Part shown: positions 35,063 to 44,107 of the stretch, piece by piece | How the letters are laid out: each line of letters opens with the position of its first letter | Numbering within the stretch: position 1 is the first letter of the stretch | Assembly (NCBI GenBank): GCA_965262585.1 | Contig: OZ253546.1 | Coordinates: 744,001 to 808,000, forward strand | Length of the DNA stretch: 64,000 bases | Source: JAHRAW01 sp965262585 | GTDB lineage: Bacteria; Pseudomonadota; Gammaproteobacteria; Arenicellales; Poriferihabitantaceae | Direction of reading: 5' to 3' | The notes under the pieces: model-generated | Database searches by the model: none | The model's input: only the letters and a program-made list of their open reading frames with translations | Told to the model about the DNA's origin: nothing | Translations under genes and position numbers: made by a program

Positions 35063-37456
35063 ATGAACATAGCGCATGACAAAACCAGCGATCAAACCGT
35101 GCGGTTGCGTGAACCGGGCCTGAAGTCGCCGAGTTCGCCGGGCACGGAGAGTCGGCGAGTGCCCGCCCTGGGCTTGTTGGCGTTGCCGGTGTTTTGTGGC
35201 GATGAAGTGGAGATCGTCGACCCGGAAGGTTTGCAGGTTGCCCATGTAGCCGGGTTTAATCAGGAAGGCAAATCCATTACCGCCGCCCTCGGCATCGCCA
35301 GCCCATCCATGACCGACGGCGTGCGCATGGCGCAATGCCTGTTGAATGACCGCCCCGATGCGCGGCAACTCGCCAAAAAATTGCGCGAGCATGGCATTGA
35401 CCTCGCCGCTTCCCCGGTCGCCGAACTGCTGAGCGGTGAAACCCGCCCCGGAAACGCGACATCGTTTATCTGTCAGGCGGACGCCCTGTGCTTGATTTGC
35501 GCCCCAGGGGAGGATATGGAGTTACAAAATCACGCCGTTAAACTTCCCCCCACCGAACTCATCGTGTCGGTGCGTCGTCTCCATTCGCATGCTTCCGCGG
35601 GCGCGATGTTGCCCAACTTACTACCTGATCCGCTGGCCGATGTGCGCGATGAGATGCGCATTGCCAACAGCACCGCCATAGCCTACCAAGTGGCGGCGGG
35701 GGAATACATTCAGGTGATGGATGTGGAGGGCCGCCAGTGTTCAGACTTCCAATGTTTTGATGTCGCCAAACTGGATCAAGGAGTGGAGCGATGTCTGGAT
35801 GCCACCACCACGCGCGCGCTCATGGGTTTGGCATATCCCCAACCCGGCCTGTATTCGAAATTCTATGATGTGGATTTCGAGCCGCTCATCGAAGTGGTGC
35901 GAGACACTTGTGGCCGCCACGACAGTTTCGGCCTCGCCTGCACCGACAAGTATTATGACGACGCCGGTTATCCCGGCCACATCAACTGCTCGGACAATTT
36001 CAACTTCGCGCTCTCACCTTATCCAATCGAATCTCGCAAAGGTTGGATGGCGATGAACTTGTTCTTTAACACTTTCTTCGACGATACCCATCAATTCGCC
36101 TTTGACGAGCCGTGGTCGCGGCCCGGGGATTATGTATTGATGCGGGCGCAGAAAGATCTGGTGTGCGTCTCCTCGGCGTGCCCCTGCGACATCGATCCGG
36201 CCAACGGCTGGAACCCGACCGACATTCATATTCGTCTTTACCCGCGGGATAACTTGTTCAAACGAGCTATCGCTTTCCGAAAAACCACTGACGCAGAACC
36301 TGTTATGACCAAAGAAACCGGTTTTCACTCACGCACCTCGGCACTAACTCGAAACTTCACCGAATACGGCGGCTACTGGCTGGCCAACCGCTTCAACAAC
36401 CTCGGCGACATAGCCGAATACTGGGCCTGTCGGGAAGGCGTGGTCGTAACCGACCTGTCGCCATTGCGCAAAGCCGAAGTGGTGGGCCCCGACGCCGAAC
36501 TGCTGATGCAGACCTGCGTCACCCGCGACATCCGGCGCTTGAGCCCCGGGCAGGTGGTGTATACCGCGATGTGTTATGAATCCGGCGGTATGATTGACGA
36601 TGGCACGGTGTTTCGGTTGGGCAAGGACAACCTACGCTGGGTCGGCGGCAGCGATGATTCCACGTTGTGGTTGCGCCAGCAGGCCGAAGCGCGCGCCTTG
36701 CAGGCATGGGTTAAGGATTCCACCGATCAGATGCACAACCTGCAAGTGCAGGGGCCGCGCAGCCTCGATGTGCTGCGTAAAATCATCTGGACACGCTCCG
36801 ACCAGGCCGGCGTGGAAGAACTCGAATGGTTTCGTTTTTCCATCGCCCGCATCGGCGGCGAGACTGGCATCCCGATTGTACTTTCGCGCACCGGCTACAC
36901 CGGCGAACGCGGCTACGAAGTATTCTGCCATCCCAAGCACGCCGAATCGGTCTGGGATGCGGTCTGGGAAGCGGGGCGGGAATTTGAAATCAAACCCCTC
37001 GGCCTGGAAGCGTTGGACATTCTCCGCATCGAAGCCGGGCTGGTGTTTTCCGGCAACGAATTTTCCGATCAAACCGACCCCTTCGAAGCCGGTATCGGCT
37101 TCACCGTGCCCCTCAAAACCAAGCAAGACGATTTCATAGGCCGAGACGCCCTACTCAAACGAAAAGCCAACCCGCAACGAAAACTAATCGGCCTAGAAGT
37201 CGCCGGCGAACAACCCGCCGCCACCGGAGACGGCGTATACATCGGCAAAAACCAAGTCGGCGTAATCACCAGCGGCGTAATCTCACCCATCCTACGCAAA
37301 AACATCGCACTATGCCGCATCACCATCGAACACGCCCAACCCGGAACCCAACTCGAAGTCGGCAAACTAGACGGACACCAAAAACGAATACCCTGCGAAG
37401 TGGTCGCGTTTCCACATTATGATCCGAAGAAGGAACGCGCGCGCGGGGTATTATGA
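35063..37456 (+). CDS. tdm: Trimethylamine N-oxide demethylase Tdm (DUF1989-GcvT fusion)
   Basis: The 797-residue product joins a DUF1989 domain (about residues 185-393) to a GcvT-type tetrahydrofolate-binding aminomethyltransferase domain (about 420-797). This architecture and length are those of TMAO demethylase (aldolase) Tdm, described in Methylocella silvestris and marine bacteria, which splits TMAO into dimethylamine and formaldehyde, the latter captured by folate. Cysteines clustered in RQCSDFQCFD, LACTDKYY, GHINCSDNF and VSSACPCD suit the zinc site of DUF1989. GcvT motifs include RTGYTGERGYEVF and PLGLEALDILRIEAGL. An additional N-terminal DUF1989-like half (residues 33-180) is present. 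The ATG at 35063 is chosen over an in-frame TTG. tmm lies 6.7 kb downstream, strengthening the call. A related demethylase of another methylated amine cannot be excluded. Confidence 0.82.
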   Translation: MNIAHDKTSDQTVRLREPGLKSPSSPGTESRRVPALGLLALPVFCGDEVEIVDPEGLQVAHVAGFNQEGKSITAALGIASPSMTDGVRMAQCLLNDRPDARQLAKKLREHGIDLAASPVAELLSGETRPGNATSFICQADALCLICAPGEDMELQNHAVKLPPTELIVSVRRLHSHASAGAMLPNLLPDPLADVRDEMRIANSTAIAYQVAAGEYIQVMDVEGRQCSDFQCFDVAKLDQGVERCLDATTTRALMGLAYPQPGLYSKFYDVDFEPLIEVVRDTCGRHDSFGLACTDKYYDDAGYPGHINCSDNFNFALSPYPIESRKGWMAMNLFFNTFFDDTHQFAFDEPWSRPGDYVLMRAQKDLVCVSSACPCDIDPANGWNPTDIHIRLYPRDNLFKRAIAFRKTTDAEPVMTKETGFHSRTSALTRNFTEYGGYWLANRFNNLGDIAEYWACREGVVVTDLSPLRKAEVVGPDAELLMQTCVTRDIRRLSPGQVVYTAMCYESGGMIDDGTVFRLGKDNLRWVGGSDDSTLWLRQQAEARALQAWVKDSTDQMHNLQVQGPRSLDVLRKIIWTRSDQAGVEELEWFRFSIARIGGETGIPIVLSRTGYTGERGYEVFCHPKHAESVWDAVWEAGREFEIKPLGLEALDILRIEAGLVFSGNEFSDQTDPFEAGIGFTVPLKTKQDDFIGRDALLKRKANPQRKLIGLEVAGEQPAATGDGVYIGKNQVGVITSGVISPILRKNIALCRITIEHAQPGTQLEVGKLDGHQKRIPCEVVAFPHYDPKKERARGVL

Positions 37457-38163
37457 GCGCTCTGACAACCATTAAACCCAATCAAAAAACAGTCCTGTTT
37501 TTTGCCAAAAAGCAATTGCCCGAATTGGTGTGTGATGCGGTAAATCTGGAAGGGATAAACTTTACTTTGCCGGAGGTGCAGACGTTGCTGGATGGGGTAA
37601 CGGTGGGCGGGCATCGTTTGCAGGATGAACGGATTGTGCTCAATCAAGTTAATGCTTGGCGATTTTTGCTTGATGCCATTGAATGGGATGAGTTTGCTCT
37701 TTCTGAAGATTTTATTTGTCGACTGCATGAAGTTCTTGCTAAAAAAGAAGCACTGGTTTGGGGGACGTTCAGAGACAAGGGTGTGACCATTGCCGGCACG
37801 GATTATTACCCGCCGGATTCCGATAAACTGCCGGTTCTTTGGCGGAAGTTAGCCGGGGAACACCAACCCGCGTTGGAGCAATCGAAAATCGGTATTGAAA
37901 AAACTTATACCCATGCCATTGGTTTGTTTTTGCAGATGGCGAGGATGCAGTTTTTTTACGATGCCAACAAGCGCATTGGTCGGTTGATGATGAACGGCAT
38001 TTTGCTGGCAAACGGATTACCGGTTATTAACCTGCCCGCCAAAAAGCAACTCGAGTTTAATCAACTGATGCTGGATTTTTATCCCGGCGATGACGAACAA
38101 CCTATGCAAGATTTTATGCGCGCATGCATGGATTCGAAAGTTCTGGAAATAATGTCGAAATAG
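37453..38163 (+). CDS. Fic/Doc family protein with variant motif
   Basis: A 236-residue Fic-fold protein. Fic enzymes usually transfer AMP or another phosphate-linked group to target proteins using HPFx(D/E)GNGR. Here the motif reads QFFYDANKRIGRLMMNG (around residue 166): the catalytic His is Gln and GNG is ANK, the latter as in Doc kinases. The N-terminal part (residues 1-80) with LPEVQTLLDG and GTFRDKGVTIAGTDYYPP (flap region) fits the family. ATGA overlap with tdm shows translational coupling. No antitoxin gene is adjacent. Base composition is AT-richer than the neighbours, hinting at transfer. Activity and target are unknown. Confidence 0.75.
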   Translation: MSALTTIKPNQKTVLFFAKKQLPELVCDAVNLEGINFTLPEVQTLLDGVTVGGHRLQDERIVLNQVNAWRFLLDAIEWDEFALSEDFICRLHEVLAKKEALVWGTFRDKGVTIAGTDYYPPDSDKLPVLWRKLAGEHQPALEQSKIGIEKTYTHAIGLFLQMARMQFFYDANKRIGRLMMNGILLANGLPVINLPAKKQLEFNQLMLDFYPGDDEQPMQDFMRACMDSKVLEIMSK

Positions 38164-38181
38164 CCAACCGTGAAAAACCCA

Positions 38182-39165
38182 ATGACCACCCTCGGCAGTC
38201 ACAGCGAATACGGCAAATTGCGGGAGGTCATCGTCGGCAGCGCCCGGGATTTGACTTTGCCGCCGTTTGGCGAGGATCTTAGCCACCACAACGACGAACT
38301 CCGTTCGGTTTTGCAGGCAACCGGAAACCAGCCGTTGTCCGTTGCCGAGCATTTCCCGAAACGCTGGGAGGAAACCCACCGGCAGATTGAGGGCATTGTC
38401 GGGCTATATGAAGCGAACGGGATTCGCGTGCATCGCCTGCGGCCTTATAGGTCGCAGGAAAAAACTTACCTGGATTTTTTGCAGCAGGGCCATTCGCAAC
38501 TGTATCCCGCCGATCCGGTTTTTATGGTTGGTCGGCACTTTATGGAGATTAATATCCGCCGGGCTTATCGGCGCAAAGAAGTTTTTCCGATCCGCGACAT
38601 CGTGCTGCCGATGATCGAGCGCGACCCGCAGATGCATCATGTCGCCATGCCGTCGGCGCAGCCGTGGTCACCTTCGGGCGCGGGGCCGGGGCCGTTTCTG
38701 GAGGGCGGCGATATTTTGATTGTGGGCCGGGATTTGTTGGTCGGCATGGGCAATTTGTGCAGCAACCGGGCCGGGTTTGAGTGGCTGACGCGCTACCTTG
38801 AGCCCCACGGCTACACCACTCATCCCATGCCCATCGGCGGCGACATCCTTCATGCCCTCGGCGTTATTTGTCTGCTGCGCGAAGGGCTTGCCATGGCTTG
38901 CCTGTCGGCCCTCGCCGATGGCCTGCCGCCGCCGCTCAAAGGCTGGGAGGTGATCGAATTGACCCGTGAAGAAATGCAAGGCCATGCCACCGTCGGCGTC
39001 AGTCTGGACGAAAAACGCTACTTGATGGACCCGCGACACGGCCGGGTTATGGATGAACTCGACCGGCGTGGCATCGAGCCGCTGCCGGCGCCTTGCGATG
39101 CCATCGGCTACTGGGGCGGCGCGATACGCTGCATTACCTTGCCACTTGCCCGCGACCCGGCCTGA
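38182..39165 (+). CDS. Amidinotransferase-family enzyme (glycine amidinotransferase/dimethylargininase-like)
   Basis: A 327-residue protein of the pentein superfamily, whose members transfer or hydrolyse guanidino groups. The N-terminus SEYGKLREVIVGSARDLTLPP resembles glycine amidinotransferase. The core carries PFLEGGDILIVGRDLLVGMG (acidic residues of the active site), GGDILHALGVICLLREGLAM (catalytic His) and, at the C-terminus, GGAIRCITLPL with the nucleophilic Cys. The residue two before the Cys side (usually His in GG-x-HC) is Arg. It sits 18 bp after the fic gene and 22 bp before the M20 gene, so the three are likely co-transcribed. Substrate is unknown; a guanidino or methylarginine compound is plausible. 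A GTG at 38170 is an alternative start. Confidence 0.8.
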   Translation: MTTLGSHSEYGKLREVIVGSARDLTLPPFGEDLSHHNDELRSVLQATGNQPLSVAEHFPKRWEETHRQIEGIVGLYEANGIRVHRLRPYRSQEKTYLDFLQQGHSQLYPADPVFMVGRHFMEINIRRAYRRKEVFPIRDIVLPMIERDPQMHHVAMPSAQPWSPSGAGPGPFLEGGDILIVGRDLLVGMGNLCSNRAGFEWLTRYLEPHGYTTHPMPIGGDILHALGVICLLREGLAMACLSALADGLPPPLKGWEVIELTREEMQGHATVGVSLDEKRYLMDPRHGRVMDELDRRGIEPLPAPCDAIGYWGGAIRCITLPLARDPA

Positions 39166-39187
39166 GTAATCGACCCGAATAACCGCC

Positions 39188-40522
39188 ATGAATAAGCCGC
39201 CAAAAGGTTCTCACCGCAACCGCAAGTCAAACTTCCTCGACGACTCGCTGGTCTCCGACATTCTCGCCGCCGTTGACCAGGGATTTGCCGCGCAAACCGC
39301 GTTCACTCGTAAACTGATCGGCTATCCTTCCTTGCGCGGACAGGAACAAACCGCTCAGGATTTCATCCACGCCAGTCTCGGCGAACGCGGCTACGCCCTG
39401 GACCGCTGGGCCATCGACATCGGGGCAATCGAAAACCATCCGGGGTTTTCGCCGGTCAATGTTTCCTATGAAAACGCCATCAACGTGGTCGGCACCCACC
39501 GCCCGCGAAATGAAACCGGCCACTCGCTCGTTCTCAACGGCCACATTGATGTGGTTCCCACCGGCCCGGCGGATATGTGGCAGCAGTTGCCGTTCACGCC
39601 GTGGATGGACGGCGACTGGCTGTATGGCCGTGGCAGCGGTGACATGAAGGCCGGTCTAGTCGCCAACCTGTTTGCGCTGGATGCGCTGGGGCGCATCGGC
39701 TACCAGCCCGCCGCCACCACCTACATCCAATCGGTCACCGAAGAAGAGTGCACCGGCAACGGCGCGCTTTCCTGTTTGGTTCGCGGCTACCACGCCGAAG
39801 CCGCGCTCATTCCCGAACCCGAAGACGACAAACTGGTGCGCGCCAACGTCGGGGTTATCTGGTGCCGGGTGCATCTGCGCGGGCGTCCGGTGCATACGCG
39901 GGTGGCGGGGCAAGGCTTCAGCGCCATTGACGGCGCGTATCAACTCATGGCGGCGTTGCGCCAACTGGCGGAATCGTGGAACGAACGCAAGGCGGATTAT
40001 CCCTATTTCGAAGAAGTGGAGCATCCCATCAACGTCGTATTCGGGCGGATTGCCGGGGGCGACTGGCCTTCCATGGTACCGGCGTGGTGCTGGTTCGACG
40101 TGCGCATGGCTATCTATCCCGGCGTCGCCCCCCGCGCCGCCGCCGATGAAATCGAAGCCTGCATAAAGCGCGCCGCGAGTCATCATCCGGCACTCGCCAA
40201 AATTCCGCCGCGCGTGGAATACACCGGATTCTTCGCCGCTGGCTATGTATTGGCCGAAGGAAGCGAAGCCGAACAAACCCTCGCCCTGGCACACCGCCAC
40301 AGTTACGGCACGGAACTGGAGACCTTCGTTACGCCGGGCTATCTGGACGGCCGGGTGTTCGTTTTATACGACCATTGCCCGTGCTTGGTATACGGCCCCT
40401 ACGCCGAAAATATTCACGGCATCGACGAGCGCGTTTCGCTGTCATCGGTGAAGCGCATCACCGGTGCTATTGCTTTGTTTATTGCCCGCTGGTGCGGACT
40501 GGAAGCCGTGGCCGGCAAATAA
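39188..40522 (+). CDS. M20 family metallo-deacylase (ArgE/DapE/ACY1 type)
   Basis: A 444-residue di-zinc amidohydrolase. Metal-binding motifs are LVLNGHIDVVPTGP (first His and the catalytic Asp), GRGSGDMKAGL (bridging Asp) and SVTEEECTGNGA (catalytic and metal Glu); the lid dimerisation domain includes RGRPVHTRVAGQGFSAIDGA. The C-terminal His lies in ENIHGIDERVS. Such enzymes remove acyl groups from N-acyl amino acids, for example N-acetylornithine. Position directly after the amidinotransferase-like gene suggests successive steps in catabolism of a modified arginine or related compound, but the substrate is not evident. Confidence 0.87.
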   Translation: MNKPPKGSHRNRKSNFLDDSLVSDILAAVDQGFAAQTAFTRKLIGYPSLRGQEQTAQDFIHASLGERGYALDRWAIDIGAIENHPGFSPVNVSYENAINVVGTHRPRNETGHSLVLNGHIDVVPTGPADMWQQLPFTPWMDGDWLYGRGSGDMKAGLVANLFALDALGRIGYQPAATTYIQSVTEEECTGNGALSCLVRGYHAEAALIPEPEDDKLVRANVGVIWCRVHLRGRPVHTRVAGQGFSAIDGAYQLMAALRQLAESWNERKADYPYFEEVEHPINVVFGRIAGGDWPSMVPAWCWFDVRMAIYPGVAPRAAADEIEACIKRAASHHPALAKIPPRVEYTGFFAAGYVLAEGSEAEQTLALAHRHSYGTELETFVTPGYLDGRVFVLYDHCPCLVYGPYAENIHGIDERVSLSSVKRITGAIALFIARWCGLEAVAGK

Positions 40523-40559
40523 AATATCAGGTTGGCCAAGTGTGTATACTCTCCGCATT

Positions 40560-43500
40560 ATGTCATCAATGAATAATCGTCACCCGTTGCGTCTGCAAAT
40601 TTTGGCAGGAATGCGCATGCTTGCGGTGTCGGGCGTTATCGTGCTCGTCGGCTGTGGTGGTGGCGGTGGCAGTGGCAGTGCTGGTGGCAGTGGCAGTGCT
40701 GGTGGCGGTGGCAGTGCTGGTGGCGGTGGCAGTGCTGGTGGCGGTGGTTCGCCTACGCCACCGCCATCGCCATCGACTCCGCTGGAACCGCCATCGCCAC
40801 CGCCATCGACTCCGCCGGAACCACCATCGCCATCGACTCCGCCGGAACCACTATCGCCATCGACTCCGCCGGAACCACCATCGCCATCGACTCCGCCGGA
40901 ACCACCATCGCCATCGACTCCGCCGGAACCACCATCGCCATCGACTCCGCCGGAACCACCATCGCCATCGACTCCGCCGGAACCACCATCGCCATCGACT
41001 CCGCCGGAACCACCATCGCCATCGACTCCGCCGGAACCGCCATCGCCATCGACTCCGCCGGAACCGCCATCGCCATCGACTCTGCCGGAACCACCATCGC
41101 CATCGACTCCGTCGGAACCGCCATCGCCATCGACTCTGCCGGAACCACCATCGCCATCGACTCCGCTGGAACCACCATCGCCATCGACTCCGCCGGAACC
41201 ACCATCGCCATCGACTCCGCCGGAACCACCATCGCCATCGACTCTGCCGGAACCACCATCGCCATCGACTCCGCCAGAACCACCATCGCCATCGACTCCG
41301 CCGGAACCACCATCGCCATCGACTCTGCCGGAACCACCATCGCCATCGACTCCGCTGGAACCACCATCGCCATCGACTCTGCCGGAACCGCCATCGCCAT
41401 CGACTCTGCCGGAACCACCATCGCCATCGACTCCGCTGGAACCGCCATCGCCATCGACTCCGCCGGAACCACCATCGCCATCGACTCCGCCGGAACCACC
41501 ATCGCCATCGACTCCGCCGGAACCACGCACGTTTTTCAAGGCGGAGCCTGACCGGGATTATTTTTTGTCGGTGCCCGACCCCACCAATCTGCCCACCAAT
41601 GACAATCTGTCCAGCACCGGAACGACGACCTTCGGCGCAGACAGCACCTCGGTCACGCATGTGTATTACAAAGAGGGCCGGTATCAACCGCCTGAAAACA
41701 AGGGCGGTTTCTCGTTTTCCAATGGCGAAAGCATGAACCCGAAAGAGGCCTATATCGTGACCATCGGCGCGGATGCGACTGTGGTTACCACCAACGGCAA
41801 CCCGGTTAATATTGTGCTGTATGGTGATTCCGGCGATGCGACCGCCATCAATTACGGCACTTTGGAAATGCGTGGGGGGCGTGGTCTCAGAGCGATCTCC
41901 GTTGGGCCGGGCAGTGCGCGGGTAGTCAACTACGGCACCGTCACCTTCATTGGCCCCACCAGCGAACCCACCGGCGAAAGACCCGGAAGCCGGTTGCTGG
42001 TGGTGTCCGTCAATAAAGGCATGCCGCCACATGACACGACCCACATGGCCGAAGCAATCAACTACGGAATGATGATGTCCACAGGCGAATTCAACGGTCG
42101 CATTGACGGTCTGAAAGGGGAAACCGGCGGCGGGCATCTCACCCGCATGACCAACTACGGAACCATTGACTTGCATGGTACTAAAAGTCGCGGGCTGTCC
42201 GCGCAGACCGCCTGGGGTGGAACGCAATCGCATAACTTCGGCACGATAACCGTGAACGGAAGACTTGGATTTGGCGTGTATGCCGGGTCGTGTGCGCCGT
42301 GGGTGGTGCGTGGCGGTTGTCATCGAGATCCGGATGAAGTTATTCAGAACAGGGTGGACGGTGTTCCCGGTGATGCTTATGCGCGCAATTACGAAAGCGG
42401 TTCAATCCAAACCGGAGACAAATATCGAACCGCTACCGGCAACGAGGGACGCGCCACTGTGGGCTTGCGTGTTCGTGTGCTTAATGCCGGCAAAGGATTT
42501 GCGATTAATGAAGGAACAATCCTTACGCATACGAAACAGAGCGCCGGCATTTCATTGTGGGGTTATGGCAGTCGTACCGACTTTGAATTTTTGCCACCGA
42601 ACACAAGCATGCTCGACTCGCTCTACGCGTTCAATTCCGGTAGCGTTACCACCAACGGCGATGACTCGCATGGTATCAGGGCTGTTCATCAACGTGGCGC
42701 CGCCATTGACATCATCAATTCCGGGGATGGCAGTATCATCACCGAAGGCAGCAATTCCCCTGGGATGTACGCATTCTCCTCCGGGAAAGAAGTGGTCGTG
42801 GTGGACTGCATCGCAACCTGGGACGGCAGCCCGTTCACCGGCGCAAGGGAGCAATGCGAACGCACCCATCGCGGCGGGCCGGTCACCGTCACGACCAGCG
42901 CCGAGAGCACGGTGACGGTGAACGGAAGAAACCAGCGAAACGGCGACACCGGCATTGGCATTGGCATTGGCATGGACATCAACAGTGACGGCGGCCCGAT
43001 TACCATTCAGCATAACGGCAGCATCATCGCCAACCACATCGGCATTCGCGCCGACAACCGCAACCTGGTTGAAGAACGTGACTCCGCCGATGCGCAAGTG
43101 CGCACCGCCGCCGAAAATCGCCTCGCCGAAACTTATTCAAGCGACAGCACCGCTGCGCGCACCGACAATCCCATTCGCATCACCCATAACGGCGAAATCC
43201 GCGTTGACCGGGTGTCGGGCGACAGCAGTGAAAATCACCTGCGAATCGGCATAGACGCGGTCAGTGATAATGAAGACATTATTATCACCGGCAACGGCAG
43301 CATCACCGCACCGGACATCGGCATCCGCGCAACCACATCCGGCAGCGGAAAAATCACCATCAATTTCACCGGCGAAATCACCGCCGACAAAGTCTTGGAA
43401 GTGAACGGCGGAAGCGACAATGAAGTTGAGTTATCACAAAGCGCCATCCCCAACCTCGACCAGGCGGTCAGGGGATTTGTCGCCGAAACCGCATATACTT

Positions 43501-44021
43501 CGCCGACCTTCAACGGCCTCGGCTTCATTACCGCTCCCGATGGGCTGGGTGTTGGCGGAGTCGGCGGACGCGGATTCATGCGGCTGGATTTCCGTCCGGC
43601 GGAGCGGCAGGGCGATGCGGTGATTCAGGGCTGGCACGGTGCGCTGGGCATGCGCTTGCATGCCGGCGGTGCGCGCATTACGCCGAGCATTTACTTCGGT
43701 TCGGGCGATGCGTTGATCGAAGAAGCATCCATGAACAGTCGCCGCGACTTTCGCCAGCAGGGAGTCGGGTTGCACATCAAGCGCAAATCCGCATGGCTGG
43801 ATATTACCTGGTCACGCGTCCATGAACAGACCTACACGCAGATTCACGCCCCCGGTTTTGCCTTCAACTGGCGTCCACCCGACCGCGTCAAGCGACACAT
43901 CCGCGCACGCGGCGGTATGTCGCTGGGTCGTGCGCAACTGAGTGCACTCTGGTACGCCGAGCAGTCGCAAGACGATACCAACCAGCGGTTTGGGGTTGAA
44001 CTCAGCTGGCCGTTTCGGTAG
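40560..44021 (+). CDS. Surface lipoprotein with proline-rich repeat stalk, beta-helix passenger and C-terminal barrel
   Basis: The product (1153 residues) has a lipoprotein signal (MRMLAVSGVIVLVGC, lipobox LVGC, lipidated Cys32), a Gly/Ser/Ala linker, then about 28 copies of the nonapeptide SPSTPPEPP (residues ~70-322). Next comes a passenger with recurring NYGT-x-G-type turns (INYGTLEMRG, VNYGTVTFIG, TNYGTIDLHG, HNFGTITVNG), typical of a right-handed beta-helix. The last ~150 residues alternate like membrane strands and end in GVELSWPFR, but only about eight strands are evident, fewer than the twelve of classical autotransporters. Lipidated autotransporters such as NalP and SphB1 are known; none with this layout comes to mind. 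Another ATG at 40569 is possible. No clear ribosome site. Confidence 0.72.
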   Translation: MSSMNNRHPLRLQILAGMRMLAVSGVIVLVGCGGGGGSGSAGGSGSAGGGGSAGGGGSAGGGGSPTPPPSPSTPLEPPSPPPSTPPEPPSPSTPPEPLSPSTPPEPPSPSTPPEPPSPSTPPEPPSPSTPPEPPSPSTPPEPPSPSTPPEPPSPSTPPEPPSPSTPPEPPSPSTLPEPPSPSTPSEPPSPSTLPEPPSPSTPLEPPSPSTPPEPPSPSTPPEPPSPSTLPEPPSPSTPPEPPSPSTPPEPPSPSTLPEPPSPSTPLEPPSPSTLPEPPSPSTLPEPPSPSTPLEPPSPSTPPEPPSPSTPPEPPSPSTPPEPRTFFKAEPDRDYFLSVPDPTNLPTNDNLSSTGTTTFGADSTSVTHVYYKEGRYQPPENKGGFSFSNGESMNPKEAYIVTIGADATVVTTNGNPVNIVLYGDSGDATAINYGTLEMRGGRGLRAISVGPGSARVVNYGTVTFIGPTSEPTGERPGSRLLVVSVNKGMPPHDTTHMAEAINYGMMMSTGEFNGRIDGLKGETGGGHLTRMTNYGTIDLHGTKSRGLSAQTAWGGTQSHNFGTITVNGRLGFGVYAGSCAPWVVRGGCHRDPDEVIQNRVDGVPGDAYARNYESGSIQTGDKYRTATGNEGRATVGLRVRVLNAGKGFAINEGTILTHTKQSAGISLWGYGSRTDFEFLPPNTSMLDSLYAFNSGSVTTNGDDSHGIRAVHQRGAAIDIINSGDGSIITEGSNSPGMYAFSSGKEVVVVDCIATWDGSPFTGAREQCERTHRGGPVTVTTSAESTVTVNGRNQRNGDTGIGIGIGMDINSDGGPITIQHNGSIIANHIGIRADNRNLVEERDSADAQVRTAAENRLAETYSSDSTAARTDNPIRITHNGEIRVDRVSGDSSENHLRIGIDAVSDNEDIIITGNGSITAPDIGIRATTSGSGKITINFTGEITADKVLEVNGGSDNEVELSQSAIPNLDQAVRGFVAETAYTSPTFNGLGFITAPDGLGVGGVGGRGFMRLDFRPAERQGDAVIQGWHGALGMRLHAGGARITPSIYFGSGDALIEEASMNSRRDFRQQGVGLHIKRKSAWLDITWSRVHEQTYTQIHAPGFAFNWRPPDRVKRHIRARGGMSLGRAQLSALWYAEQSQDDTNQRFGVELSWPFR
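40762..41526 (+). repeat. 27-bp tandem repeat, about 28 copies, coding for SPSTPPEPP
   Basis: The unit (consensus CCATCGACTCCGCCGGAACC plus ACCATCG) repeats almost perfectly; variants are single-base changes giving STLPEPP, STPLEPP, STPSEPP or EPL. The second unit is 6 bp longer. A smaller Gly/Ser-coding repeat (GGTGGCGGTGGCAGTGCT) lies just upstream at about 40661-40746. The unit length is divisible by three, so copy changes keep the frame. Confidence 0.95.
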
Positions 44022-44107
44022 TCGCTGCGGTATTAATGTGCCGCGCTTCCAAAACGCGCACCGCAGGCAGTACAATTACGACATAACCAAACCACCGGAG
44101 ATCATCC

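Noticed and set aside
40580..41539. Long open frames on the minus strand and in other plus-strand frames across the proline repeat (up to 490 codons)
   Set aside because: A stop-free 27-bp unit repeated in register keeps several frames open on both strands. The products are simple repeats with no start signals; only the plus-strand frame with the lipoprotein signal and passenger is credible.
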